DNA from: Spirogloea muscicola
Taxonomy: Eukaryota; Streptophyta; Zygnematophyceae; Spirogloeales; Spirogloeaceae
Direction: 5' to 3'
Assembly (NCBI GenBank): GCA_009602725.1
Contig: WELB01000169.1
Location: forward strand, 195,410-225,863
Length of the DNA stretch: 30,454 bases
The position numbers were made by a program, and so were the translations under genes. Below are positions 1 through 9,289 of this stretch, piece after piece; positions within the stretch are counted from its first letter, which is position 1, and every line of letters begins with the position of its first letter. The notes beneath the pieces are model-generated. The model was not told the origin of the DNA. It saw only the letters and a list, made by a program, of their open reading frames with translations, and searched no databases.

Positions 1-655
1 AGGGGGGGCGATATTTTTCCGCGCCGGGGGAGGAGGGGGGGAGAGGAGGGAGGTGGGGGGGCGGATATATATGTCGCCGGGGGTTGGCTGCGGCGGGGGG
101 AAAGGGCGCCCCCCGCCGAAAAGGGGCGCCGCGACCGAAATCTTTCCCGGCGCTCTCATTGGCCGGCGTGCCGTCGGGCTGCCGACGGCCGCCCTGCCGG
201 GATGCCGTCGGGCGGCCCTGCGCCACACAAAGCCCAAAAGCGCGCGCGTGGCCCCGCATCCGAATCCGCCTTCCCATTGGCCGCGAGTCCGCGCCCGCCG
301 CGCGGGGACCGCCACGCGGCGACACGTGGCGCCAAGCCCCCCCCGCTTAGACGCTCTTGCGTGTATCCGGGAGGCGGAGCCCGCCCACCTGAAAAGCGGC
401 GCCCGCGCGTCGGGCTGCCCGACGGCGTTCGCCGTAGGGTGGCCGCCGTAACGCTAACCGCCCCCATGCTGATGGTTTTCACTAACAGCGCCCCTCTCCG
501 CCGGCTGCTGGCCGGCGGGAACCCTGCCGACCGCCAGCCGACGCGACGTGGCACCAGCACCGATAACGACAGCGCCGCCACCGACGACGTGGCGCCCATC
601 TTCACGTCGCCGTCCAACCACCCCCCCACTCTTCGCTGTGCCCCATATGGGCTTT
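1..655. other. GC-rich non-genic DNA with promoter-like motifs
   Basis: No open frame here resembles a protein I recognise, although GC-rich DNA leaves several frames open by chance. Visible elements are two CCAAT-box cores read as ATTGG (near 157 and 275), a perfect G-box CACGTG at 323-328, and short GC palindromes such as CCGTCGG-gctg-CCGACGG near 170-187 and CGTCGGG-ctg-CCCGACG near 408-424. It could be a CpG-rich promoter or first-exon region of a gene lying off the left edge. That is inference only. Confidence 0.35.
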
Positions 656-714
656 TACTTAATCAGCAGCCGAACTCTTCTTCTTCTTTGCACCTTGGAC
701 TGGCTTTGCTAGCC

Positions 715-1713
715 AAGAAGAAAGGGGCTCGCCCATTGAGGATAGGGGCTGGACAAGCCCCTATCCTCAACAAGCCAGCCCAAAAAAGAATGAACAAAGA
801 ACGAGAAGGGGGCCAGAGGAAGCCAGAGGAAGCGCTAAGAAACCAAAGCACACAAAGAAAGAAAGCAGCTACAAATTACTCAGTAACCCCTGCTAAGCAG
901 CCGCAAATCAGAGAGGCTAGGGTCCTGGAAGTGGGTCCCCTGGACAGAGCCAGAGGCAGCAGCGAGGGCTCTCCCGGCACGAAGGTGCAGCGCACGGGCC
1001 ATGGACCTCTGCAGCGAGACGGCCAAGCGCATGCGATACACTTGCGCCAGCGACCCGGCTGCAGGAAAGACTACCGGTTCACCATGGAAGCGACGGGCGA
1101 TTGCGTGGCGGGCGAGCTGGTTAAGTAGCTCAAGCCACCGAGCGCCCAGTGCCCCATGGATGTCAATTGCCAACGGGAAGAACTCGTCTTCCGGTGGATG
1201 GTCGGCGTACTTGATCTCTTTTGCCCGAGCGGCGCAGGCGACCGCATACCCAGCCTTGGTGGCAGACTCGGCTGGGTGGGAGCGGTCAAATGCGTCGGTA
1301 GTCACCACATCCAGAAGCAGACGTGGCCCGCCGGCCTGTGGGGTGGCCACCAGGTCGACGCGACGAGCGTGGAGACCGTCGGCCCTGGCCTGGAGCGGCA
1401 TGACGCCGGAGTGCTCCGCTGCCACCGCGAAGCCAGCCTCCACCAGGATGCTGTGCATCGCGTCCCGGAGGCGGTCGTGGGCCGCCGTCCTCTCACCGCC
1501 ATGGGAACAGCGCAGGACGTGAGCAGCCAGCTCGCCAGGCTTGGCCCCTCGCTCGCCACACTGGCATTGACGCACGCCCTGGAGGCATGGAGGCGGCAGC
1601 CCCAGGAGCCGGTGGACGGCAGTGTGAAACACCTCATCTGGGAGGGTCAGGGCGTCAGTGATGGGGCCCCTCTTCTTTGTCTGTGGGCGAGCATTTTCTT
1701 CTCGTCTCTTCAC
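715..1713 (-). mobile_element. 5'-truncated non-LTR retrotransposon, family A, with REL-endonuclease-like ORF
   Basis: An uninterrupted frame of 277 codons runs 1713 to 880 on the minus strand. It has no ATG at its left end, so it is the 3' part of a longer ORF; no reverse transcriptase motif (YxDD) is present. From N to C it shows a Cys/His knuckle (CQCGERG...HVLRC...H, about residues 50-85), then RRVDLVA...LLLDVVTTDAF...K.IKYA (about 117-170), which fits the PD-(D/E)XK restriction-like endonuclease layout at the C terminus of R2/NeSL/Dualen-type non-LTR elements. The stretch AIDIHGALG, then MRLAVSLQRSMARALHL and LSDLRLLSRGY-stop follow. The 3' UTR (879 to 715) carries the family hairpin and ends at an AAGAAGAAA sequence. 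The family assignment is from remembered architecture. Confidence 0.72.
736..770. repeat. Perfect 14-bp inverted repeat inside the family A tip
   Basis: TTGAGGATAGGGGC (736-749), loop TGGACAA, then its exact reverse complement (757-770). The near-identical copy at 12317-12506 lacks the 17 bases 758-774, so this palindrome arose in this copy by a small fold-back or template-switch insertion. Confidence 0.8.
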
Positions 1714-1740
1714 TCGTCACAAGAAAGAAGCTTCTTCTGA

Positions 1741-1865
1741 AGAAAGGGCTCGCCCATTGAGAATAGGGGCTGGAAAAGCCAGCCCAAAAATGAATGAACA
1801 AAGTACGAGAAGGTGCCAAGGGAAGCACTAAGAAATATTAAGCAGCTACGAAGTATTCAGTAACA
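1741..1865 (-). mobile_element. Family A retroelement 3' tip
   Basis: This is the reverse complement of the family A 3' UTR: stop codon at 1857-1859, the CAGCTACGAAG block, then GGGCTGG-CTTTT-CCAGCCC and CCTATTCTCAATGGGCGAGC. It joins the left end of the 715-1713 element, so the two copies sit head to tail. Confidence 0.75.
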
Positions 1866-2210
1866 CTCGTCTGCGTCCTTCCGTCCGCCTGGGCTCGACT
1901 ACTTTTTGCCCCTCCGTCATTTGGCCCCTTCGAACCTTTGTCAATTCTTTTCGGGCTGGCTTTTCAGCCCTTGCCCCCATAAAAATCCGTGAATAAGACA
2001 CACTTGTAGGCCAAATGGCATAGGGAGAGCCACATATCCTTTTTGCCAACTGGTTTGCGCTTTCCGCGCTTTTGTTCGTCCTTTTCCTGGGCTGGCCAAT
2101 CACAGCCATCGCCCGTTACTGGGAGAGTCTTTCCTCTTATCCTCGCACCTTTTGGCACGCGCGTTGCATCTTCGTGGCGGTCGCGCATTGGCTGCAGCCT
2201 CTGGCGCTGG
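1866..2210 (+). mobile_element. Degraded retroelement 3' relics
   Basis: Two older versions of the stem-loop module are visible in plus sense: GGGCTGGCTTTTCAGCCC followed by TTGCCCCCAT near 1951-1980, and GGGCTGGCCAATCACAGCC followed by ATCGCCC near 2090-2115. At 2152-2215 the frame ARALHLRGGRALAAASGAGQ is a remnant of the family A ORF. No intact element is present. Confidence 0.55.
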
Positions 2211-2214
2211 CCAG

Positions 2215-2375
2215 GAATCCGTTACCCGTTACAAAGTTTGCACTTTGCAGTGTAGTCCTTATTCAGCACCTCTTTCTTTGGCTTTGAACATTGTCCATTC
2301 TTTTTGGGTTGGCTTTGCCAGCCCCTCTTCTCAATGGGCGAGCACCTTCTTCTCTATGGGCGAGCACTTCTTCTC
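2215..2375 (+). mobile_element. Family C retroelement 3' end
   Basis: It matches the family C 3' UTR seen at 21946-22160: TTTGCACTTTG, AGTGTAGTCCTTATTCAGCACC, CTTTGGCTTTGAACATTGTC, then the hairpin GGGTTGGCTTTGCCAGCCCC and CTCAATGGGCGAGCACC with a TTCTTCTC tail. The GGGCGAGCAC tip is duplicated once at 2357-2370. Confidence 0.7.
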
Positions 2376-2515
2376 CCAATGAGACGCCAGCCCGAAAGAA
2401 ACTGACAAGGTTCGAAGGGGCCAAAGAGAAGTCGCACTCCCAATGGGGGCAAGGGCTGTGAAAAGCCAGCCCGAAAAGACAAATTGACAAAGGTGCGAAG
2501 GGGCCAAGTGACGGA
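2376..2515 (-). mobile_element. Retroelement 3' tips in minus sense
   Basis: Reverse-oriented tip sequences with the stem of the shared hairpin (AAAAGCCAGCCCGAAAAGAC and GCCAGCCCGAAAGAAACTGA) plus the block CGAAGGGGCC. Similar blocks recur at 17030-17250. Confidence 0.55.
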
Positions 2516-2583
2516 GGGGCCTAAAGCACTTAGTAGCTACGAAGGGCCTGGATGCTATGTCAGAATGGGGGGAGGATGGACCA

Positions 2584-2735
2584 CTCAGTAGTTAAGAGTG
2601 AGGAGCCTCAAAACCGACAGACAAGCTGCCGGGAAATTATCCCCCTGACGAAAGCCGGAGGCCGCAGCGGGAGCACGGCCAGCACGCAGATGCAAGGCAT
2701 GGGCCATGGACCGCTCAAGGGAGAGCCAAAGCCCC
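2584..2735 (-). pseudogene. Relic C terminus of a retroelement ORF
   Basis: The minus strand reads in one frame ERSMAHALHLRAGRAP, then AAASGFRQGDNFPAAC, then LRLLTLNY-stop (stop 2584-2586). This is the same C-terminal segment as the family A and B ORFs (QRSMARALHL...SDLxLLxRGY), diverged at the SDL and RGY positions. Only about 50 codons remain, so it is a fragment. Confidence 0.65.
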
Positions 2736-2744
2736 TCAGTAGGG

Positions 2745-3130
2745 TGCTACTGAAAAGAAAGTGGCTCTCCCTTTCTCTTGTCAAGTCTTTTCGGGCCTTT
2801 CCCAGCCACCAGTCAATCTGGCTGCGCTTTCTCTTTCGGGCTGCCTGTTCACAGCCCTTGCCCCCCTTTTGGGAGAGCCACTTCTTCTTGCCCCTTTTGG
2901 GAGGAGCCACTTTTTCTTTGGGGTTGCCTCTAACAGCCACAGCCTCTTACTTCACTGCCTTGCACTGGAAGAGCTGTAATGTTTCTGGCTTGCGTACTTG
3001 CTTGTTGTGCTCTTTCGAGGCCTCGTGGATATCGTCCCATCAGTTTTGGGGCTTGCTTCCTACAGTCATCGCCCCGTTTCTGAAAGTTTTCCTGGGCTGC
3101 GTGCTCTTGTACCTGCTCCTGTACCTGTCC
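2745..3130 (+). mobile_element. Old retroelement 3' modules
   Basis: Several diverged hairpin modules lie in a row: a family B tip (TTTCCCAGCCACCAGTCAAT near 2797-2820), GGGCTGCCTGTTCACAGCCC near 2849, GGGGTTGCCTCTAACAGCC near 2921 and GGGGCTTGCTTCCTACAGTC near 3048 followed by ATCGCCCC. No coding remnant is recognised between them. Confidence 0.5.
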
Positions 3131-3404
3131 CTGTGTGTTGTACACAGCGTTCTCAGAGTCTGCATTCCTCCAGTCGTGCTCCTCCATTGGACGTCGTCCA
3201 GGTCCAGCAGATCGCCCTCGTTGAGGCGGCAGCCCAGCAGTGCGACCTCGTCGCAGCGGCTCAGATGCAGATGTGCTCATGGCGGCAAACAGATTCAGAT
3301 CTCAGACAGACAGTCAGACAGCACAGGCTCCGCCCTCACCCAAGGTGGGAGGCAGCCATGGCTAGGGCGCACGGGCGCACCTCGTGGCCTCAGATGTGGA
3401 GAGT

Positions 3405-3615
3405 AAGTCCGACCGGTGCCCGAGGCCTCCCTTATCTCCGACCTGCGGCTGCTTAGCAGAAGTTACTGAGTGATGCGTAGCTGCTTTGTTTCTCTGTTTG
3501 CTTGTTTACCTTAGCGCTTCCCCTGGCCCCCTTCTCGTACTCTGTTCATTCTTTTTTGGGCTGGCTTTTCCAGCCCCTATTCTCAATGGGCGAGCACTTT
3601 CTTCTTCTTATCCAG
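3405..3615 (+). mobile_element. Family A retroelement 3' end
   Basis: It begins within the ORF end (SLISDLRLLSRSY-stop, stop 3467-3469) and continues through the complete family A 3' UTR: GTAGCTGCTTTGTTTCTCTG, TTAGCGCTTCCCCTGGCCCC, TACTCTGTTCATTC, hairpin GGGCTGGCTTTTCCAGCCC at 3558-3576, CTATTCTCAATGGGCGAGCA and a TTTCTTCTTCTT tail. Confidence 0.75.
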
Positions 3616-4681
3616 GGGAGACTCTCAGGGCCAAATGAGACGGGCGGGATGGTCATTCACACCGACCCGCCTATTTAATATATTACAATATTGAACAGTT
3701 TCCAGGTTTGGCTCTGGCCTCCCACAGTCATCGCCCCCTTTGGAAGAAGGGGCCGTGAGAAGTCGTGTCATTCAAATTGCGACTGTCAGCAGAGTGACAG
3801 GGACCAGCATAATACAAGACAGCTGGTACAGCAAGCTGGATAAGCTCCCAGCCTTGCAAATTGGCTGATGCAGAGCCCTCCAGTGGAAGTCACAGCCTTG
3901 CTTGCTTGAGATCGGCACAAGAAGGGAGATTGGCAACAATGGATACAGGTCTGCAACATAAGCTCGTCTCACGCTCCAGACTCTACGTCAGATTGTAATA
4001 CTGCCACATGCATGTACATGGTCCCTTGTCATCGGGCCATCATGTGCAGCTGGCCGTTCTCCTTGCTGTCTGGCAAGCTAAACACGGTCACATAGAGCGA
4101 CGATCTGCGAAGTGACTGCACTTGTCAGCAGGGGAGCCTTGAGTGCCAAGTGCCAAGGCACTGTATTTATATAGCTCCCGTCTATTCTCTTGGTATGGAT
4201 CAAGTAAGAAAATCCGAGTGAATAATCCTCATCGGAGTGTTGCGAGCTATGTGCTTCAAATCAGGGACCAAGTAACCTGGACTCAGATTCGGCTTCATAG
4301 CACAATATGGTTGCAGCTACAGGGGTCTCCAGGGCTAGCCAGTCCCGTTACTCTTCGCTTTGCATGCCCAGGATTTTCTTTCTATTGGCATCATCAAGTG
4401 AGAGACCGAGATCGACAAAAGATTTGCAAGCAACAGTCCAAACATGCCAAATGAGCGGCCCTGGCTAGCAGAAGCCTTGTCAAGGTCTAGATTGAAGCCC
4501 ATTTCCATTTCAGACAGTCGGCAGGGTTGCACGCCACTTGCCAAGGACTTCTTTGATGGCAGCAGGTCGTAGGCCATGCAAGATTTGTGCCAAATGCAAG
4601 CCAAGATGTGTGCAGATGAACTGAGGGCCTCAGTGATTGATGCAGAATGAGAGTGCTCATAAGGTCATTTTGTCAACATAT
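3616..4681. other. Intergenic DNA, no feature recognised
   Basis: It lies downstream of the 3' end of the HRD3-like gene. A diverged hairpin-like block (GGCCTCCCACAGTCATCGCC near 3716-3735) marks one more retroelement relic. Otherwise the composition is mixed, the open frames are short and unlike any family I know, and no TGTAA-type polyadenylation signal was found on the minus strand just beyond the stop at 4682. Confidence 0.4.
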
Positions 4682-7600
4682 TCAGGTTTGCGCGGGTGGG
4701 GCCATAAGCGGCACCTCAGCTGCCGGCCTTTGTTGTCTTTGCCCTATGTACAGAACACCTATCAAGACTGTGAGCAGCGTGGCAACAAGGACATTGCCCT
4801 CTCCCTCGTAAAACTGCTTGAATATCTCCGTCAAACTTGGCGCCAGCTCTGGCAGGACATCAGCAAACCGTATCTGCAGAGCAGCGGGACAAGACATGGG
4901 GACTTGGTGAGTACGTGTATCGCATGCAGGACACACAGCTGGAATCAATCCAGTCCTAGTCTCTCAATAACAAGAGCCTCTGAAGTGGCAGCAGTGCAAA
5001 AGCAGCTGCATTAGGATATCAAGCTTCAGCAGTGACTAACGAGATGCAGTACACAAGAGGCCAACAACACAAGAAACACCTGGAAACGCAATGCAAGTTC
5101 CTACATGCACGTTACATGCACGAGCTTGTTTGGGCTATGCTAAGGTCCATGCTCGACTATGAAGGATGTAGTTGTGTCTACCAAGATATTCACATCTAAG
5201 CACAAAACTGAAGTCCAAAGCGGCAATCTTCCTAAAATCTGTGGCCCAGGCTCAGAGAACAGGAGGACTGGAGTCAGGACAGGTTACCACGAGACTGTTG
5301 CTGTTGTCTTGGCGCAGGCGAAGGAGGAAGAGGGCGATCTTGACGGGCAGCACGGCCGTGGGGTCGGTCGTCAACGCGAGGTCGTAGTAGCGCTTGGCCA
5401 GGAAGTAATCCGTGGGCAGGCCCTGTCCGTGCTCGTGCATGTAGCCCAGGTTGAACATGGCCTGCGCACTCTTCTGGTTGGCCGCCCGCCTGTACGCCTC
5501 CGCAGCACGCTCCAGGTCCTTCCGCGACCCCTGTGCACGATACCCAGCCCCTACAGGTCGGATCCTTGATGTTTCACACAGGCTTGGAATGATACGTGAT
5601 AGCCAAGACCTTGCTCAAAGCCCTGAACACTGAGCTGATAGAGACTTAACAGGTAGCTGGCTCACCTGTTGCTGCTTGCAAACAGTGAATCCATAAGTCC
5701 CACTTTCTGCAGAACTTCAATTGTACAAGCGTCAACATACTAGATCCTCTACATCTCTTGGTGACAATGCGAGGTCCGCACTGGCCGAACCTTGCCAAAG
5801 TAGTAGGCATCGCCGATGAGGAGTGCGGCCTGGACATTGCCCTGCTCCGATGAGAGCCGCCAGAGGCGGTGCGCCTTGCGCTGCCGCTCCTCGGTGCTGC
5901 ATCGCCCACCGCCGGCGCTGCTCACGCACGCCACCTCGCCCTGGTGCTTCTTCCCAAGCAGCCACGCGGCATTGCTCTGCGCAACCTCGTACCCCATCTC
6001 GGCTGCGCGCGAGTAGAGCAGCACCGCTGTCGGTAGGTCGCCATCCAGAAACGCGCTGTGCGCCCAACGCAGTAGGTGGCCCCATGGACCACGCTCCGCC
6101 ACCACCTTGAACAGCGCCGCCGCCTGGCAGCAATAGCCAAACACAACAAGAAATTGCGGTATGTTGTAGACCTCAGGACTTAATGCAAAGATGGTTAGCA
6201 GGTAGACCACTGTGATGTGGATTGGATGCTAACTGGCTGTATAAATCTACAATGGAATTTGAAGAGATAAGTGGAGGACCAGGGTGCAGAATGCTTGCAG
6301 AAGTCCTCCAAGTCACTGAAGCCATGGCAAAAGTGGAGGCCAATGCTAAAAATGGCAAGCCTTCAGCAATTTCAAAGACTAGTTTGGGCCCCAGGACAGA
6401 CATGCTTCAGGCCTTTGAGAACATAGATATAATTTGCGGCTCACCGTGACGAGGTTGGGCCTGGTGCCAAAGCCCTTGGCATGCATCCGCGCGAGCTGGT
6501 AGAGCGCAGCCAGGTGCGCTCGTGCAGCGGCCTGGGAGAACCACGCAAACGCCGCCTCGGCGCTGCGTGGCACGCCCAGGCCGTTCTTGTGCATCACGCC
6601 AATGTTGTACTGCGCGTCAGCGTCGTCAGCGGAGCTCGCTGCCAACATGAACTCCTCCATGGCCTGCGGGAGGCAACATAGCCGCAGGGTTGAAGGTGAG
6701 CAGGTTGAAGCTTGCTTCCGAATTTAATACAACAGTAACAGCGGCAGTAACAGCAGTAATGGCCGCGGTTACTGCAATAACAGCCTGGCCAAACACCTTG
6801 GTGAAGTTGTGGTCGACGCCCTGGCCGCGTGCATGCAGCCAGCCGAGACCGTTGTGTGCAGAGGCGTGGCCCTTGTCGGCAGCGGCTCGGAACCAGCGTG
6901 TGGCCGCGGCGTCGTCGCGAGGCACACCGACTCCGCGGGCGTGCATCTCCCCGAGGCTGAGCATGGCATCCGCGGAGCCCAGCTCCGCAGCCCGGCCCAG
7001 GAGGCGCGCAGCGCGGGCGAGGTCCCGGCGCAGACCGCGCACCCCCCAGTAGTAGAGCTGCCCGAGCGCCCGCAGGCTGTCGGCGCTGCCGGCAGCAGCG
7101 TTGTACTCAAGGAACTGAATGGCGTCGTCGCGCTCGCCACGGTGGCCCGCCACCGCCGCCTCATTGCGCTCACCGCCGGCGACGTGCAGCCGCACCGCCT
7201 CCAGCAGCAGCGCCTCAGGCAGCACGCTGTTGGCGGCCATGGACTGCGCCGCCGCATCAGCGTACAGCCGCGCCGCCGCGCCGTGCTCGCCCTGCCGTAA
7301 GTGCACGAAACCCATCGCCATTTTGGACTGCCAATTGCCGCCGGCCGCCGCGAAGTGGTGGTACAGCAGCGCGCGGCGCTGGCTCTGCGGCACGCCGTAG
7401 CCGCAGCCATGCAGGAACCCCAGCGCCGACTGCGCGTCCGCATTGCCCAGCTCTGCCGCCCGGCTCAGCAGCTCCAACGCCTGTCATCAGGCTCGGGTTC
7501 AAATCTCAGCGATCTCCCAAAGGAGACATGGAGTGTGTATTGAGTGGTTAAGGCTTTAGGTGGCCAAGTATATAGGCAAGCAGATTGACAGTTGTACATC

Positions 7601-8187
7601 ACCTGCTGCTAAGCCGACCCGCTCAGTAACCACGAGTCAGCACGTAGAGGTCGCTAACTGATGCCCGAATACCGAACCTCAAAGTGGGCGAGGGCTGTGA
7701 ACAGCCGGCCCGGAAAGCATGGACAAATCTCTAAGAGGCTAGTGAAATCTTTCCCAAACTGTAGGATAACCACTCAGTAACCAGTAGTAACCTGTAGTAA
7801 CCGAAGCTTTCCCTGTAGGGTAGTCAGGTAACAACCTCTAATAACCTCTAGTAACCACAAGGTCAGAAAGACTAGCCGCAGGAAAAGCGATCCGCTTGCC
7901 TGGGGGAGGTCGCGGGCGACGCCCGGAGCGCCGAGCATGCGCTTGACGCCGAGCTGAGCGATCGCCGTGGCGTTGCCGGAGGCCGCGCGCGCGCGCACGT
8001 CCGCCAGCGGCGCGTCCACGGCCAGCCGCCAGGCGCCGGGGTCGGGCTCGCTGCCGCCGAGCCACGCCTCTCCGCCAAAGTCGTCCATGCCCGGCGGCGC
8101 CGCACCTGCGCAGGAGCTCCCCATCGGCACGTCAGCACAGGAAGAGGTTGACATTCCCGCGAGATGCGGCGGCGATGGTGGCGGCTT

Positions 8188-8220
<33 letters not shown>

Positions 8221-8296
8221 ACCAGTGCCGTCCTCGTCGGGGGTGTCGGCAGCAGCAGGCGACTCGGCGACGGCCAGGTCGCCGTCGCCGTCGCCG

Positions 8297-8365
<69 letters not shown>

Positions 8366-8437
8366 NGCCGCCGCCGCCGCCGCAACCGCCGGCCGCGGCT
8401 GCCGGCTGCCGCCGGCCATGGCGGGCCCAATTCCCAC
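4682..8437 (-). CDS. HRD3: HRD3/SEL1L-like Sel1-repeat protein of the ERAD ubiquitin ligase
   Basis: The gene encodes the adaptor that partners the HRD1 E3 ligase in the ER membrane and presents misfolded glycoproteins for degradation. The minus-strand exons are about 8430-7900, 7480-6797, 6663-6445, 6123-5791, 5530-5288 and 4873-4682; every junction keeps phase 0, giving about 733 residues. Evidence is a run of Sel1 repeats (ALELLSRAAELGNADAQSAL; GVGVPRDDAAATRWFRAAAD; AMEEFMLAAS...AQYNIGVMHKNGLG), the HRD3/SEL1L hallmarks VVAERGPWG and AEMGYEVAQSNAAWLL, then AQAMFNLGYMHEHGQGLP, and a C-terminal membrane helix (VLVATLLTVLIGVLYIG) before the stop at 4682-4684. The start is uncertain: 8430 or 8437 depends on the true length of a 67-base homopolymer and an N at 8366. 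Intron 1 uses a GC donor. The mature N terminus is Pro-rich. The protein family is secure; the first 80 residues are not. Confidence 0.92.
6664..6796 (-). other. HRD3 intron 2 with (CAGTAA)-like short repeats
   Basis: A 133-bp GT-AG intron. On the plus strand 6729-6785 repeats the units ACAGTAACAGC, GCAGTAACAGCAGTAATG and GCGGTTACTGCAATAACAGC. The translated exons on both sides join as NFTK|AMEEF. Confidence 0.75.
7481..7899 (-). mobile_element. HRD3 intron 1 built from retroelement 3' relics
   Basis: The intron runs from CAG|GCAAGC (donor at 7899) to GATGACAG|GCG (acceptor at 7481-7482). Immediately after the donor the minus strand reads AFPAASLSDLVVTRGY-stop (stop at 7838-7840), the C-terminal signature of the retroelement ORFs. 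Further in is a second element: hairpin-like GGGCCGGCTGTTCACAGCCC near 7690-7710 and ISDLYVLTRGY-like sequence near 7615-7660 (family D, also at 11640-11790). Several GGTTACTA repeats lie between. Almost the whole intron is therefore mobile-element DNA. Confidence 0.65.
8188..8220. repeat. GGC trinucleotide repeat (poly-Pro in HRD3)
   Basis: About ten GGC units; in the minus-strand HRD3 frame they encode a proline run near the N terminus. Confidence 0.7.
8299..8366. repeat. Poly-T run (poly-A on the gene strand) ending in an N
   Basis: Sixty-seven T in a row followed by one N, between GTC/GCC triplet repeats. In the HRD3 frame it would encode about 22 lysines. The neighbouring N and GC-rich repeats suggest an assembly or polishing artefact. 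Confidence 0.7.
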
Positions 8438-8637
8438 TGCCGCTTCCCTAGGCGTCTAGAATGTAAAATTAGGGTTCACACGCGGGGCCGCGTTCACACT
8501 GCCCGCAGGAAAGGCAACGTGGCAATGTCGTTGTGATGGCCACTGAGCCCATCCCAGTTGTCGGTGTGACAAGTGCCCATTGGCGATCCTAGTTTGCAAT
8601 TTTGTTGACCGTCCATTTCTGTGGCTTTTTTCAGAAA

Positions 8638-9002
8638 ACAGGGCGCGCGCCCAATGAGGATAGGGGCTAGAAAAGCCAGCCCAAAAAAGAATGAACAGAG
8701 TACGAGAAGAAGAAAGCGCGGCCAGATTGACTGGTGGCCGAGAAGAAAGTGCTCATCCATTGAGGATAGGGGCTGGAAAAGCCAGCCCAAAAAAGATTGA
8801 ACAGAGTACGAGAACGACAAAACTGCCCGCCCATAGAGGGGATGGTAAAGCCAACCCAAAAAGAATGGACAACGTTCGAGCCAAAGAAAGAAGAAGCGCG
8901 GCCAGATTGACTGGTGGCTGGGAAAGAGAAGGCGCGCGTGTCGCGTGAAATGAAATGGAGGCCAGTCCAAGCCGATACATTGTTCAGGCAGAGTCTAGGG
9001 CA
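8638..9002 (-). mobile_element. Chain of retroelement 3' tips (A, B, A, C-like, B)
   Basis: In minus sense, consecutive tips follow one another with almost no spacer: family A (8640-8708), the terminal part of B (GCGCGGCCAGATTGACTGG, 8712-8742), A again (8746-8816), a C-like tip (8820-8890) and B again (8893-8925). Each junction is at an AGAAGAAA-type sequence, that is at the TTTCTTCT end of the sense strand. Confidence 0.65.
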
Positions 9003-9230
9003 AAAAGAAGAAGGTGCTTGCCCATTGAGAAGAGGGGCTGGCAAAGCCAACCCAAAAAGAATGGACAATGTTCAAAGCCAAAGAAAGAGGTGCTGAAAAA
9101 GGACTACACTACAAAGTGCAAGATGGTGCAGAGGGAGATGCAGATGGCTGCTCAGTATCCACGTGTGAGCAACAGCAGATCAGAGTAACTCGGAGCAGGA
9201 GAAGCGGCACTTTGCCGAGACCCGGAAGCA
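9003..9230 (-). mobile_element. Family C retroelement 3' end
   Basis: The ORF end reads SYSDLLLLTRGY-stop on the minus strand (stop 9152-9154). It is followed by the C-type 3' UTR and hairpin GGGTTGGCTTTGCCAGCCC near 9035-9055, ending at GAGCACCTTCTTC. The segment is essentially identical to the reverse complement of 21946-22160. Confidence 0.75.
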
Positions 9231-9289
9231 GCAGCCATAGCACAGGGAAAGGCCAAGGAATGGACAAGGTGTGAGGGAGCAAAGAAAGA

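Noticed and set aside
156-629. 157-codon minus-strand frame in the GC-rich block
   Set aside because: No start context, domain or hydrophobic pattern; open frames on both strands are expected at this GC content.
202-1128. 308-codon plus-strand frame
   Set aside because: Runs from the GC-rich block into the antisense of a family A retroelement; composition is that of shadow translation.
4335-4604. 89-codon minus-strand frame downstream of HRD3
   Set aside because: No recognisable domain, lies where the HRD3 3' UTR is expected, and no orthologue comes to mind.
7478-7565. tRNA-like pieces in permuted order: a B-box-like GGGTTCAAATC, a GCCTGTCATCAGGC stem-loop like a class II variable arm, and then an A-box-like GAGTGGTTAAGGC
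   Set aside because: The T stem has only three pairs, the D stem does not pair, no anticodon arm can be formed, and the 3' half overlaps the HRD3 exon. Probably chance or a decayed tRNA-derived fragment.
8188-8220. GGC repeat considered as a CRISPR-like or regulatory array
   Set aside because: It is a simple trinucleotide repeat encoding prolines in HRD3; there are no spacers.
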